Below, one piece after another: positions 31,343 to 39,305 of a stretch of DNA of 53,175 nt. Under the pieces are notes generated by a model, which made no database searches, had not been told where the DNA came from, and was given only the letters and a program-made list of their open reading frames with translations. Source of the DNA: a virus; the IMG/VR virus record IMGVR_UViG_3300032087_001346, positions 1 through 53,175 of that record. One strand, 5' to 3'. Each line of letters opens with the position of its first letter. The stretch's first letter is position 1. Position numbers and translations under genes: made by a program.

Positions 31343-33639
31343 GCTGCATCTTTCTCCAGAATAAAGTCTGTATAGTGAGGAGGATTATATTGCTTTGACA
31401 GTTTATAAACTTGAGACATGAGGGTATTATCGCCATAAAAGTTTATCTTCATTTCGATCTGGGGTTGATCGAATAGTTTCTCACAGTCTTGTGCCATAGC
31501 GAGAAGCTCACCCGTAGTCCAGAAGTGATGCTCGTTAATTTCGACTGGCATATACTTAGGACGTACACCGTCATCTAATTTCTGTTTCTTCTGCTCGTCT
31601 GTAAGACCGTCGATAGAACAGTCAAATCCAAACAAATGGAAATTCCTAAAGCCAAACACATGCATCATACCGATTGAACGCATTGCAGAGCATGTTCCGC
31701 CAGTGACAAATGTGGTAGACTCTTTGTCGATATTAATCTCTTGAGCAGCTTCTACCTTACCGCTGACAATATCAGCTACTGCTTGTGAATATGCATGCCA
31801 ACCGTATACGTTTTTTGTCTTCTCTAAGATAAACCGAGTTACTGTTGGGTCAGTCATAGAAGCGATAAAGAATTTGGTATGAGGGTCAATCTCTTTGAAT
31901 AACTCCTGACGCACAATTCCATGTGTGCTTGTTCCTGTTATTGGACGAGGATCAAGGATAACACATGCCCACGGTTGAATGCCAGCTTCTAACAGCATAG
32001 GATAACTGTGCTTAACGCAGACAATCTTTGCGTCATATTTCTTCTGCACCTGTTTAAGTTCATCAAAGTCAATAGAAGGACCGGCTGATGCAATAATAAT
32101 ATGTTCTTCATTCATTGCACAGTTTTGAACAAAATCCCAGCTATCTATCAGGTCTATATTCTCGTTAATGTTATCGAATATTTCCTGTTTAGGCACACAG
32201 TCCTTTGGTTGGATTATGATAGGTGTACGGCTAAGAGACTTAGGCAATCCATCAAGGTCTTCTGTCTTCAATCGAACAGCAAGATGAACAGTTCCACCGC
32301 CCTTAACTTTATCCTGTGAAGGAAGAACAAAGCACCTCATGTCTTCCTTTCCAATAGATTCAATAAGACGATTAGTTCCTAGAAACTCATCTTCAGGAAC
32401 TTTTCCATCTTTATCTTTGGCATAATAATCGTCAAACGTAACTACAGGAACATGGCTGAGATGCTTATAGTCAGAAAGAATAGTCTCTTCGCTATGACCA
32501 CCATCAATAAAGGCAAAGTCAATCTTCTTTAGTTCTTTTTTTGCAAGAGGCATAGTCTCTTTTGAATCACCCCTATGAAGAGAGAAGGTAAATTTCTTTT
32601 TCTGCTCCTTCATCTTAGCAGCAAAGTCATTTAGACGTTTTGTTACAGCATCAAAAGAATTATGCGCCTTTGCATTGTGTTCTTTTTTATCTGTCTCATC
32701 AGTTGCATCTTCAAACAAATCAAAGCCTACGTAGTGTACTTTGTTTACATTTTCAAACGCCGCAAGAGCCATCTCTACAGCCCGACCACCATTCCATGTT
32801 CCTACCTCTACGATATTCTTCGGTTTGTAATTACGAATAAGTTCTGCAAGCTGGCTATATCGAGGCAGTTTAATATCTGGTGAAACTGCACCATCATTAA
32901 TTTTGTTTTTTCGATTACCCTTATAGTGAATCATAAATTTACCGAGATTAGATTGAGGGAAGACATCTAAACCATCAGCACCTTCACTAAGATTATGAAC
33001 CTTCATGCCATGAGCGGCATAAATTTTAATGAATCGAGTAATAATAAAAGCGTCTGTCCACTCACGGTAAGCAGTAACTTCACCAATGTCATAACAACCA
33101 CGAATGTCTGCAAGGAAGTAGTGGCTATGCATGTTGTCTAAATTAAAACCTACAAAGCCTGTCTCACTAAAGTCAATATCCTTACGACCAAGATGTACCA
33201 AGTCTGCATCTTTTGGAAAAGCATCAAATAAAATTTCTTCAGATACTGGCGCTGTCGTTATAACATCAGCGTCTACCCAGATAAGCCAACCACCCTGCGC
33301 TTCTTTCTCTGACACTTCAAGAAAGTAGTCAGTAAGAGCATAAACCTTATGGCAAAATCTAGTAGCATCTAAGCGAAAATTATATTCTATTCTTCCACCT
33401 TCAGTTCCATCATGTTTAGCCATAATCTCTAAGAATTTTGATCTGTCTTCTACCTCATCCAGATCACGATATTCAATAATAGGAGATTGAGGAAAGTCTT
33501 TCTTCTGTTCTTCAGTTACAGTATCATAGTAGACAATCAATTTAAGATCATCAGCCCAATGCCGCACAACAGACTCAAGCATTTTTTTAGCGTAGACATC
33601 ATAGTGTTTGCCACAGAAGGACGTTACAAATCTAACCAT
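31339..33639 (-). CDS. Three-domain glycosyltransferase-methyltransferase-MptE-like fusion
   Basis: The 766-aa protein combines three modules. Residues 1-260 form a GT-A-like glycosyltransferase with a DxD motif (WVDADVIT, D123 and D125). Residues about 262-460 form a class I SAM methyltransferase of the Methyltransf_24 type (NIVEVGTWNGGRAVEMALA at 275-293, FAFIDGGHSEET at 375-386). Residues about 510-766 match the MptE-like/DUF115 family (HIIIASAGPSIDFDELK at 513-529, WACVILDPRP near 557). DUF115 proteins include flagellin-glycosylation Maf-type and pterin enzymes. The protein is probably a cytoplasmic glycan-modifying enzyme acting on a surface or virion glycoconjugate. It lies between the GT gene and terS, overlapping both by a few bases. 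Confidence 0.8.
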   Translation of the reverse strand: MVRFVTSFCGKHYDVYAKKMLESVVRHWADDLKLIVYYDTVTEEQKKDFPQSPIIEYRDLDEVEDRSKFLEIMAKHDGTEGGRIEYNFRLDATRFCHKVYALTDYFLEVSEKEAQGGWLIWVDADVITTAPVSEEILFDAFPKDADLVHLGRKDIDFSETGFVGFNLDNMHSHYFLADIRGCYDIGEVTAYREWTDAFIITRFIKIYAAHGMKVHNLSEGADGLDVFPQSNLGKFMIHYKGNRKNKINDGAVSPDIKLPRYSQLAELIRNYKPKNIVEVGTWNGGRAVEMALAAFENVNKVHYVGFDLFEDATDETDKKEHNAKAHNSFDAVTKRLNDFAAKMKEQKKKFTFSLHRGDSKETMPLAKKELKKIDFAFIDGGHSEETILSDYKHLSHVPVVTFDDYYAKDKDGKVPEDEFLGTNRLIESIGKEDMRCFVLPSQDKVKGGGTVHLAVRLKTEDLDGLPKSLSRTPIIIQPKDCVPKQEIFDNINENIDLIDSWDFVQNCAMNEEHIIIASAGPSIDFDELKQVQKKYDAKIVCVKHSYPMLLEAGIQPWACVILDPRPITGTSTHGIVRQELFKEIDPHTKFFIASMTDPTVTRFILEKTKNVYGWHAYSQAVADIVSGKVEAAQEINIDKESTTFVTGGTCSAMRSIGMMHVFGFRNFHLFGFDCSIDGLTDEQKKQKLDDGVRPKYMPVEINEHHFWTTGELLAMAQDCEKLFDQPQIEMKINFYGDNTLMSQVYKLSKQYNPPHYTDFILEKDAA

Positions 33640-34405
33640 TTCTTTTTACCATCTCAGAATAGAGTGTTGTCCACTCTTTTGCATACTTATTATCTATTTC
33701 TCTTTTGCCGTCCCAGCTATTATAGATAGGTCCACCAGTAGTAAAGTGAACGCACTTTGCATCAATCTTTGGATTTGAATGAGCATCTAGCCAGTTCCAT
33801 TCTTCGGGAATACTGCCAATGAGATTGTCTTCATTTTCTTTTTCAAGAAAACCAAATCTGTGCAGATAAGAACCGCTCTTTGTGCTTACGTCGTGGACAG
33901 TAAAATCTTTTAGCGCCTCATGCTCACAGTTCCAAAGAACTAAACTTGACCAGTTCTTTCTGAAATAGTTGGACTGAATGCGCCGGTCCATCTTAAAGTG
34001 ATGTTGTGGAGTATGATCGTGATGTACACAACTAACTGCATACTTAGGATCACAGTACCGCTCAAACAATTCTACTATGTCTGACTTAACAAACATATCG
34101 CAGTCCATAAACAGGGCATAACCCTCAAACTGATTTAGAAAAGGAACTAAAAAACGAGTGAAACTAAATTCAGTTGAGAAAGGTTTATCGTCAAAACAAT
34201 CCACAAATTGATTGTCTTCATTAATATACTGCGAACGAAAGTAAAGACCTGCTCGGCGTAGATTAGTTTGTTTTAAGGGAATAATATCTACAGGACTTGT
34301 AGCATATTTTCTAATGCTGTAGGACAAAACATCGAAGTAAGTCTTCTCTTTATCGTCGTATCCTACATATACTTTATATGGTGTATCGTACATGCTGTCT
34401 TTCAT
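33632..34405 (-). CDS. GT8-like glycosyltransferase
   Basis: The product has VYVGYDDKE near the start and FMDCDMFVKSDIVELFERYC, a classic DxD-containing GT-A element, with TEFSFTRFLVPFL upstream and HFTTGGPIYNSWDGK near the end. This fits GT8-like glycosyltransferases of marine phages. I choose ATG 34405 (MKDSMYDTPYKVYVG); a TTG seven codons upstream would lie in the hairpin and is unlikely. It overlaps the start of the three-domain fusion gene by 8 bp, so the two are a translational pair. Acceptor and donor sugars are unknown. Confidence 0.8.
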   Translation of the reverse strand: MKDSMYDTPYKVYVGYDDKEKTYFDVLSYSIRKYATSPVDIIPLKQTNLRRAGLYFRSQYINEDNQFVDCFDDKPFSTEFSFTRFLVPFLNQFEGYALFMDCDMFVKSDIVELFERYCDPKYAVSCVHHDHTPQHHFKMDRRIQSNYFRKNWSSLVLWNCEHEALKDFTVHDVSTKSGSYLHRFGFLEKENEDNLIGSIPEEWNWLDAHSNPKIDAKCVHFTTGGPIYNSWDGKREIDNKYAKEWTTLYSEMVKRNG

Positions 34406-34411
34406 AAAATG

Positions 34412-34438
34412 GTGGGGTGAAGACAATCCTCACCCCAC
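34412..34438 (-). terminator. Hairpin after hsp20
   Basis: GTGGGGTGA (34412-34420) and TCACCCCAC (34430-34438) are perfect 9-bp complements with a 9-nt loop. It is downstream of hsp20 and upstream of the GT gene. The T-run after it (CATTTTAT on the minus strand) is short, so partial termination or mRNA-end protection is likely. Confidence 0.6.
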
Positions 34439-34447
34439 TTAACATAC

Positions 34448-34876
34448 CTAGTTAATTGTAATTACTTTTTTGTTTTCTTCGGCTTTTTTACCAGCGAGAT
34501 AAACTTTGAGTAAACCGTCTTGCATTTCTGCGTTAGTAACTTCAAAGTCTGAACTAACCGAGAAAGTACGTTTGAAGCTACGCTTTGAAATGTTTTGTAC
34601 AACTGTTTCATCTTCTTTCTCCTTGGTTTTAATGCATGAGGATACTGTTAGAAATCCATCTGATTCTTCGACCTGAACATCTTCTTTGTTGTATCCAGCC
34701 AATGCCATTTCAATGACATACCCATCATTAGATTTATAGATATTATGAAATGGAAAACTGTTAGACATATTAGAATGGAATAGAAAGAAGGGGTGTTGTG
34801 TAACATCTTCCCACCGATCAAATCCAAGACTGAAATTACGGAATAGTTTATCTACTTGAGCTAGTGCATTGTTCAT
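34448..34876 (-). CDS. Hsp20 small heat-shock protein
   Basis: The 142-aa product has an alpha-crystallin domain at about 45-130 (YVIEMALAGYNKEDVQVEES, FLTVSSCIKTKE, SFKRTFSVSSDFEVTNAEMQ, DGLLKVYLAG) and ends with the I-X-I motif (VITIN) that binds the groove of a neighbouring subunit. It is an ATP-independent holdase, frequent in cyanophages and other marine phages. It has its own strong promoter and a terminator-like hairpin, so it is likely expressed independently of the operon around it. Ribosome-binding site CAGGAGAAAA precedes the ATG. Confidence 0.9.
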   Translation of the reverse strand: MNNALAQVDKLFRNFSLGFDRWEDVTQHPFFLFHSNMSNSFPFHNIYKSNDGYVIEMALAGYNKEDVQVEESDGFLTVSSCIKTKEKEDETVVQNISKRSFKRTFSVSSDFEVTNAEMQDGLLKVYLAGKKAEENKKVITIN

Positions 34877-34937
34877 TTTTTTCTCCTGTTTAAAGCGAGT
34901 TGAAATGCAGACGCGCGTATGCCACGCCTGTACACAT

Positions 34938-34966
34938 ATGATATAATATCGTTAAGTAAAAGTCAA
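34938..34966 (-). promoter_or_regulatory. Strong sigma-70-type promoter for hsp20
   Basis: On the minus strand TTGACT (34961-34966) is followed after exactly 17 bp by TATCAT (34938-34943); each differs from consensus by one base. It overlaps the 3' end of the 2OG oxygenase gene and lies 62 bp upstream of the Hsp20 ATG. It is the best match to a host vegetative promoter that I see in the window. Confidence 0.7.
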
Positions 34967-35529
34967 GAGAATTTTTCTCCTCTGAACCAGCAAGTTAAAG
35001 CACATCTCTCTCCCTCTTTTACTTTAGTGACGCGGTGAAAGATAAAAGATGGAAAGACAATTATACTTCCCCTTCTTCTCATTTCCTTTACTGTCTTAAA
35101 TTTATTTGGTGCTTGCGGGTGGACAAAGTTTTGAACCTGAAAATCTCCACCCTTAAAGTCATCATTCAAAGTAATAGATATAGCCATCTTTCTAAGATAA
35201 GGATCGCTAGGTTTTTCTACTCCAGTATCTACGTGCCAGTCATAGAACTGACCCTTGCCGTAAAAAGATATTTGTGGAATTTCAAAAGAGTTTATATTGA
35301 AATCCCACCCAGCCTTCTCATTGGCTATGTCGATGTACAACTCTAGTATTTCTGAGAGTTCAGGGTTAGACAACCAAGCTACTCGATTGTTTCTAATTTC
35401 AGAAAGAACCTTGTCATCGCCATCTTTGTAAACCTCTGCCTCTTTACTGTCCAATTCTTTTGCAATAGAAATAAGACCGTCACAGAATGCCTTGGGCAGA
35501 ACCTCTTTAAAGCAGTAATACGTTAGCAT
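34963..35529 (-). CDS. 2OG-Fe(II) oxygenase
   Basis: The 188-aa product has the iron ligands HVD (H99, D101) in FYDWHVDTG and H165 in FIFHRVTKV, and R175 for 2-oxoglutarate, in the order of the prolyl-4-hydroxylase/PKHD superfamily. Its reaction would be oxygen-dependent hydroxylation of a protein or small molecule. Such genes are common in cyanophages and marine phages; substrates are not known. It follows RNR with no gap and precedes hsp20. Confidence 0.85.
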   Translation of the reverse strand: MLTYYCFKEVLPKAFCDGLISIAKELDSKEAEVYKDGDDKVLSEIRNNRVAWLSNPELSEILELYIDIANEKAGWDFNINSFEIPQISFYGKGQFYDWHVDTGVEKPSDPYLRKMAISITLNDDFKGGDFQVQNFVHPQAPNKFKTVKEMRRRGSIIVFPSFIFHRVTKVKEGERCALTCWFRGEKFS

Positions 35530-37215
35530 TTACACCCCGCAACTTCCACCATGACCCGTAATGTCACAGATATCGTGCGTCTCTACACCTTCTTCAAACT
35601 CTTCGCCCAGTTTATCTACTGCTTCAGAGTATGGCACATTGGTTAGTGGTTGTCCACCACGACATGAATCAGGGTAAACAGTAAAGCCACGTAGGCGATG
35701 TGCGTAAGAAGCAAGAGTATTAGCAAAGTCTTCAACAGTGTCTTCATTATTTAACTTACTCCCCCATGCCGGAAGGTTAATGGTTGAGGAGATAGACATA
35801 TCAACGTAGTCCTGTACGTCAGCCTGAAATTTAATTCTACGTTTGTAGTCATCAGCTAGATCAAGAGCAGATTCAATCTTTTCTGGATCAACCCCATAAA
35901 GATCAATCAACTCCTGCGCTGCACTGTCAACTACGTACTGATAATGCCAGCGTGTACCGCCCTTCAAATAGCGGCGTTTATAAGCCACGGCAAAGATTGG
36001 TTCTACTCCAGTGCTTGTTCCTGCGAGAATACCAATCGAGCCAGTCGGCGCAATCGCTCTGTTAGCTACAGGACGACTAATGCCCAGAGTGTCAGCAAAT
36101 TTCTGAGACGTTACATCACTCATTCCTTTGTACACAGACAACCACTGATGCAATTCATCAGTAACTTCGTACTTAGAACCACGCTTGATAAGCCATTCAT
36201 GCATACCCATAAGGCCAAGACCAAGCCTACGGTTTTTCTCTCTTACATCGTAGACCTTTCGGTAGGGCAGTTTTGCCCGTAGTGTGCCACAGAGAAGAAA
36301 CTTTGTAGCAAGTTCTACAATGTCGTTAAATTCTTTGAGAGTTTCAATACGACCAAGGTTTAAAGAACCAAGATTACATACATCAGAATCATCAGCGGAA
36401 CAGACTTCCGTACAAGCGTTGCGAAGCGTCTCATTTTCTTTTTCAAAGAAGTTGAAACTAAATCCCGGCTCTGCTGTGCTAAGAGCTTGCTTGACATTCT
36501 TTGCAAAGACATCCCCCACCTCTCCAGTGCGCCAGTATTTTATTAGCCACTCAGTGTCATAGTTTACGCTGATGTTTGTCATGTCTAAAGGAGCAATGAA
36601 ATTAAAGTCCTGCTCCTTAACCTGACCAATAGAAAAGCCGGTACTACCCACCGGCATATCATACCAGTTCTTACACTCAAGAAACTTATCTATGTCTCTG
36701 TGTTGCCAATTAAGGCTGGCATAAATGGCAGACCTTCGTGATCCACCCTGCATAACTCTACGACCAATCTCGTTAATCATCTGCATCTTAGGAATAGGAC
36801 CAGAGGATAGCCCACCAGTTCCAGCGAGAATACGCCCCTCTTCACGATAGACAGAATAATCTATACCAATACCACCGCCAGTCATAAGACAAGATTCTGA
36901 CTTCCATGATATGTTGGCCCAGTCTTCTCGCGTATCTTCCTCGGCCTTTAACAGATAACAATTATTGAAGAACTTGTTTGGTCGGCCAGCATAGTACAAA
37001 TATCTACCGCCGGGAATAAACTTTAGATCAGTGATGTATTTAGTAAGGTCTGCTTTGTCTTCCTTACTCATCTTGTGTTGGCATACATCCTCTACAAGAA
37101 CTGCCGCTAGGCTAGACCAAGTTTCACACCCTGTATGAGCGTACTTGTGTTTGAAAATATCTTCGCTAAACTTTGAGCGGAACATTGGGTTTTCATTGGA
37201 ACGGAATGAAGGCAT
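35530..37215 (-). CDS. nrdJ: Class II ribonucleotide reductase
   Basis: The 561-aa product makes deoxyribonucleotides from ribonucleotides. The active-site Asn-Cys-Glu pattern NACTE (about residue 267), CNLGSLNLGR, the PTGSIGILAGTSTGVEPIFA substrate loop and a C-terminal Cys-containing tail (CDITGHGGSCGV) support adenosylcobalamin-dependent class II RNR. It is shorter than most cellular NrdJ proteins and has no obvious N-terminal ATP cone. It would need host cobalamin and an external reductant; I see no thioredoxin gene. With dCMP deaminase and ThyX it forms the dNTP-supply set. GGAG precedes the ATG. Confidence 0.88.
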   Translation of the reverse strand: MPSFRSNENPMFRSKFSEDIFKHKYAHTGCETWSSLAAVLVEDVCQHKMSKEDKADLTKYITDLKFIPGGRYLYYAGRPNKFFNNCYLLKAEEDTREDWANISWKSESCLMTGGGIGIDYSVYREEGRILAGTGGLSSGPIPKMQMINEIGRRVMQGGSRRSAIYASLNWQHRDIDKFLECKNWYDMPVGSTGFSIGQVKEQDFNFIAPLDMTNISVNYDTEWLIKYWRTGEVGDVFAKNVKQALSTAEPGFSFNFFEKENETLRNACTEVCSADDSDVCNLGSLNLGRIETLKEFNDIVELATKFLLCGTLRAKLPYRKVYDVREKNRRLGLGLMGMHEWLIKRGSKYEVTDELHQWLSVYKGMSDVTSQKFADTLGISRPVANRAIAPTGSIGILAGTSTGVEPIFAVAYKRRYLKGGTRWHYQYVVDSAAQELIDLYGVDPEKIESALDLADDYKRRIKFQADVQDYVDMSISSTINLPAWGSKLNNEDTVEDFANTLASYAHRLRGFTVYPDSCRGGQPLTNVPYSEAVDKLGEEFEEGVETHDICDITGHGGSCGV

Positions 37216-37224
37216 TTAATACTC

Positions 37225-37491
37225 CTATTTCTCTTGCTGGTCGTGGACATGAAGCATAATTATGGCATAGTGGATTACCTTTAACAAATCCTTTCTATTC
37301 TTACCGTCCTTTTTGCCATATCTCTTACAGTATTTCAGTATGTTACCTACGCAAAACCCTTCACCATATCCAGCGTCAAGAATTATATCAGTTGCTTGAT
37401 ATTTATCTTGTGCATAATGCTGGCTATAAGTTTCTTTTATATACTCTCCAATCTCGTGTAGATAGAAGTTTTCATTGAAGTTGTAATTCAT
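37225..37491 (-). CDS. DUF3310-like small protein
   Basis: The 88-aa product contains HYAQDKYQATDIILDAGYGE, then FCVGNILKYCKRYGKKDG and DLLKVIHYAIIML. The GN..KY..R...K......DL.K...Y pattern is that of the DUF3310 family, which I believe also covers part of T7 gp1.7 (a nucleotide kinase). It sits beside RNR, consistent with nucleotide metabolism. AAGGAG precedes the ATG. Confidence 0.65.
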   Translation of the reverse strand: MNYNFNENFYLHEIGEYIKETYSQHYAQDKYQATDIILDAGYGEGFCVGNILKYCKRYGKKDGKNRKDLLKVIHYAIIMLHVHDQQEK

Positions 37492-37501
37492 GCGTTGCTC
37501 C

Positions 37502-37846
37502 TTAACTGAACGTCAAAACAGTATTGATCCTCTTCCTTACAAAGTCAACCTCTTTTGAGCGAAGAACCTTGAAGGCAAAAGACTTAACATAGTCAGGGTC
37601 AATGTCTGCTATATCACAGACGGTGATAAAGTCTTCGGCTGTTACACCGATAGAAGAAAAGAACCATGCCTGTGCAGATCGTCGTGCAACAGCCGCATCT
37701 TCAGATTCTTTTTCTGTCTCTGGTTTAGTAGCGTCAAGCATTGCTTGTAGAATGACGCTCATGAATAAAAGCTGCTCTGGGTCAGCCTTTCTTTTTTTTA
37801 TTATTTCTTCTATTTCGAGAAGGATTTTTGTTTCTTGTTTTTCCAT
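37502..37846 (-). CDS. Conserved 114-aa phage protein
   Basis: The product is helical, with AVARRSAQAWFFSSIGVTAE then FITVCDIADIDPDYVKSFAF, a pattern known from small proteins near recombination or packaging genes of alphaproteobacterial phages. The D-P-D-Y-V-K turn suggests a helix-turn-helix-like fold. Its start overlaps the endonuclease I gene end by about 65 bp. Function unknown. Confidence 0.7.
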   Translation of the reverse strand: MEKQETKILLEIEEIIKKRKADPEQLLFMSVILQAMLDATKPETEKESEDAAVARRSAQAWFFSSIGVTAEDFITVCDIADIDPDYVKSFAFKVLRSKEVDFVRKRINTVLTFS

Positions 37847-38207
37847 TTAGCCATCCTTCAGGAATGCCATCAGATAATTTGCAATATAAAAACCCGTGCT
37901 TAACACACCAGTCAGCGTATGTGGATTTTGCTCCTTTGTACAGCTTTGAGTTTGGATTGTTGAAGACAAACCTTACATCCAAGTCTGGATTACTCTCGCG
38001 AAGAAAAAGATGTTTCTTTCTATCCTGAAGTGTAAACCTGCCCTTTACCTCAAGAAGTATTCCATTGTCCAGCACAAAGTCTGGAAGATATTTCTTACTT
38101 TCAATCCACATGTATTTTATAAAGTAAGGTTCAAAAGAAAAATTAATGCCCTTATCCAAGAGAAAGTCATTGGTTATTCTCTCGGACTTAGACCGGAACT
38201 TAGTCAT
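37782..38207 (-). CDS. T7 endonuclease I-like Holliday junction resolvase
   Basis: The 141-aa product follows T7 gp3: YLPDFVLDNGILLEVKGRFT carries the PD...EVK nuclease core, then DRKKHLFLRESNPDLDVRFV, NPNSKLYKGAKSTYADWCVK and IPEGWL. The enzyme resolves branched DNA before packaging and can degrade host DNA. The C-terminal 20 residues are Lys/Arg/Asn-rich and overlap the next gene. Its start overlaps the exonuclease end by 8 bp. Confidence 0.9.
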   Translation of the reverse strand: MTKFRSKSERITNDFLLDKGINFSFEPYFIKYMWIESKKYLPDFVLDNGILLEVKGRFTLQDRKKHLFLRESNPDLDVRFVFNNPNSKLYKGAKSTYADWCVKHGFLYCKLSDGIPEGWLNGKTRNKNPSRNRRNNKKKKG

Positions 38208-39072
38208 GTATTTCCTCTACATCTGGCATACGACCAATGCGAGTCAAGTACCTCGGACCAGTAGAATAGTTAAACTTTTTAAGGCCCTGCCCGTTGTTAC
38301 TATCAGACCAGCAATCATGCTTATAAGAACAATAAACACAGCCAATGTGTAGCTTATAATTGCCAGACTTACCATCAGGAACGTCACTATAACAACGAGA
38401 GGGAGGTGTGCTAGTTTTAATAACTGACTTGAGATGGTTGATTCGTTCTTCTGCATTTATCATTTCCATTTCATGTACAGGACAATAGCAAATCTCTCCA
38501 GATGATTTATCTATAGCAACAAAGCCAGCCTTCTTTACGTTGTTTGCCTTTGCATAGGCAGATATTTGTGCAATATATCCAAACGGATCATCTGTGTGTA
38601 TAGATGCTTCTTTAAACTTTTTAAATCCATATGGTGATGCGCTTTTAAAATCTACTAACACACCGTCAACCATTGCATCTTGATGTCCGACAACTCCATT
38701 CACAGAGACTTGCTTCTGTTCATCCGTAACGGCATGACCTGCAGTGCGAGAGAGAAAGATCAAAAGAGATTCGAGTATGTCTCCATACAAGAACTTAATC
38801 TTGTCCTGTCCAGACAGCTTCTGCTTGTTAGCAGTGCCTTCATCCCTGACAGAATACCAAATCTTTCTGTCTGGCTGTCCGATAAGAGACAGTCTAAGAT
38901 TTCCTTTTGACCTTTCTCGCTCTTTAAGTGAAGACACAACAGAATCAACAACACCCTTTACAAACCTCTCTAGGTCTGCCTCTTTTACTTCCACTTCTTC
39001 ATCACACTCAAAGATATTATAGATATCTTCGATCAGAGTGTCTATAGTTTTTCCTGTCACTATCTCCACCAT
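38200..39072 (-). CDS. RecB/Cas4-like exonuclease (PD-(D/E)XK)
   Basis: The 290-aa product has NGVVGHQDAMVDGVLVDFKS, containing the D..DFK nuclease core, GYIAQISAYAKANNVKKAGF with the Q-X3-Y motif of RecB-like nucleases, and C-terminal cysteines CVYCSYKHDC with a further upstream Cys, like the iron-sulfur site of Cas4-type proteins. It probably processes or degrades DNA ends in recombination, replacing T7 gp6. It is next to endonuclease I. Confidence 0.85.
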   Translation of the reverse strand: MVEIVTGKTIDTLIEDIYNIFECDEEVEVKEADLERFVKGVVDSVVSSLKERERSKGNLRLSLIGQPDRKIWYSVRDEGTANKQKLSGQDKIKFLYGDILESLLIFLSRTAGHAVTDEQKQVSVNGVVGHQDAMVDGVLVDFKSASPYGFKKFKEASIHTDDPFGYIAQISAYAKANNVKKAGFVAIDKSSGEICYCPVHEMEMINAEERINHLKSVIKTSTPPSRCYSDVPDGKSGNYKLHIGCVYCSYKHDCWSDSNNGQGLKKFNYSTGPRYLTRIGRMPDVEEIHD

Positions 39073-39080
39073 ACTCAGAA

Positions 39081-39305
39081 CTAAACAGCCATTAGTTCTG
39101 GCTTATCAGACATAAGTTTATAACGTGTGTAATTCGCACCGTCTGGACGTTTTGCGGTTACAGCGTCGATAAGATAACCAGACTTACGAAGGTCTGAGAT
39201 TGTTGCTGTGAGATTTTCACACCACCCATTCTCAATGGCAGTCTTACGAGTGACACGCATACCCTTCTTCAGTGCGCGTAGAACTTTAATCTGATTGTTA
39301 ATCAT
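39081..39305 (-). CDS. Small winged-helix-like DNA-binding protein
   Basis: The 74-aa product [40 protein letters not shown] and [10 protein letters not shown] fits a winged helix (HTH_39-type): a helix-turn-helix then a beta wing. It could be a transcription regulator or replication accessory. It overlaps the GMD stop by a few bases. Confidence 0.65.
   Translation of the reverse strand: MINNQIKVLRALKKGMRVTRKTAIENGWCENLTATISDLRKSGYLIDAVTAKRPDGANYTRYKLMSDKPELMAV

Noticed and set aside
38200-39072. Cas4 as part of a CRISPR system
   Set aside because: The protein is a RecB/Cas4-like nuclease, but it lies among replication genes with no array or other Cas protein.
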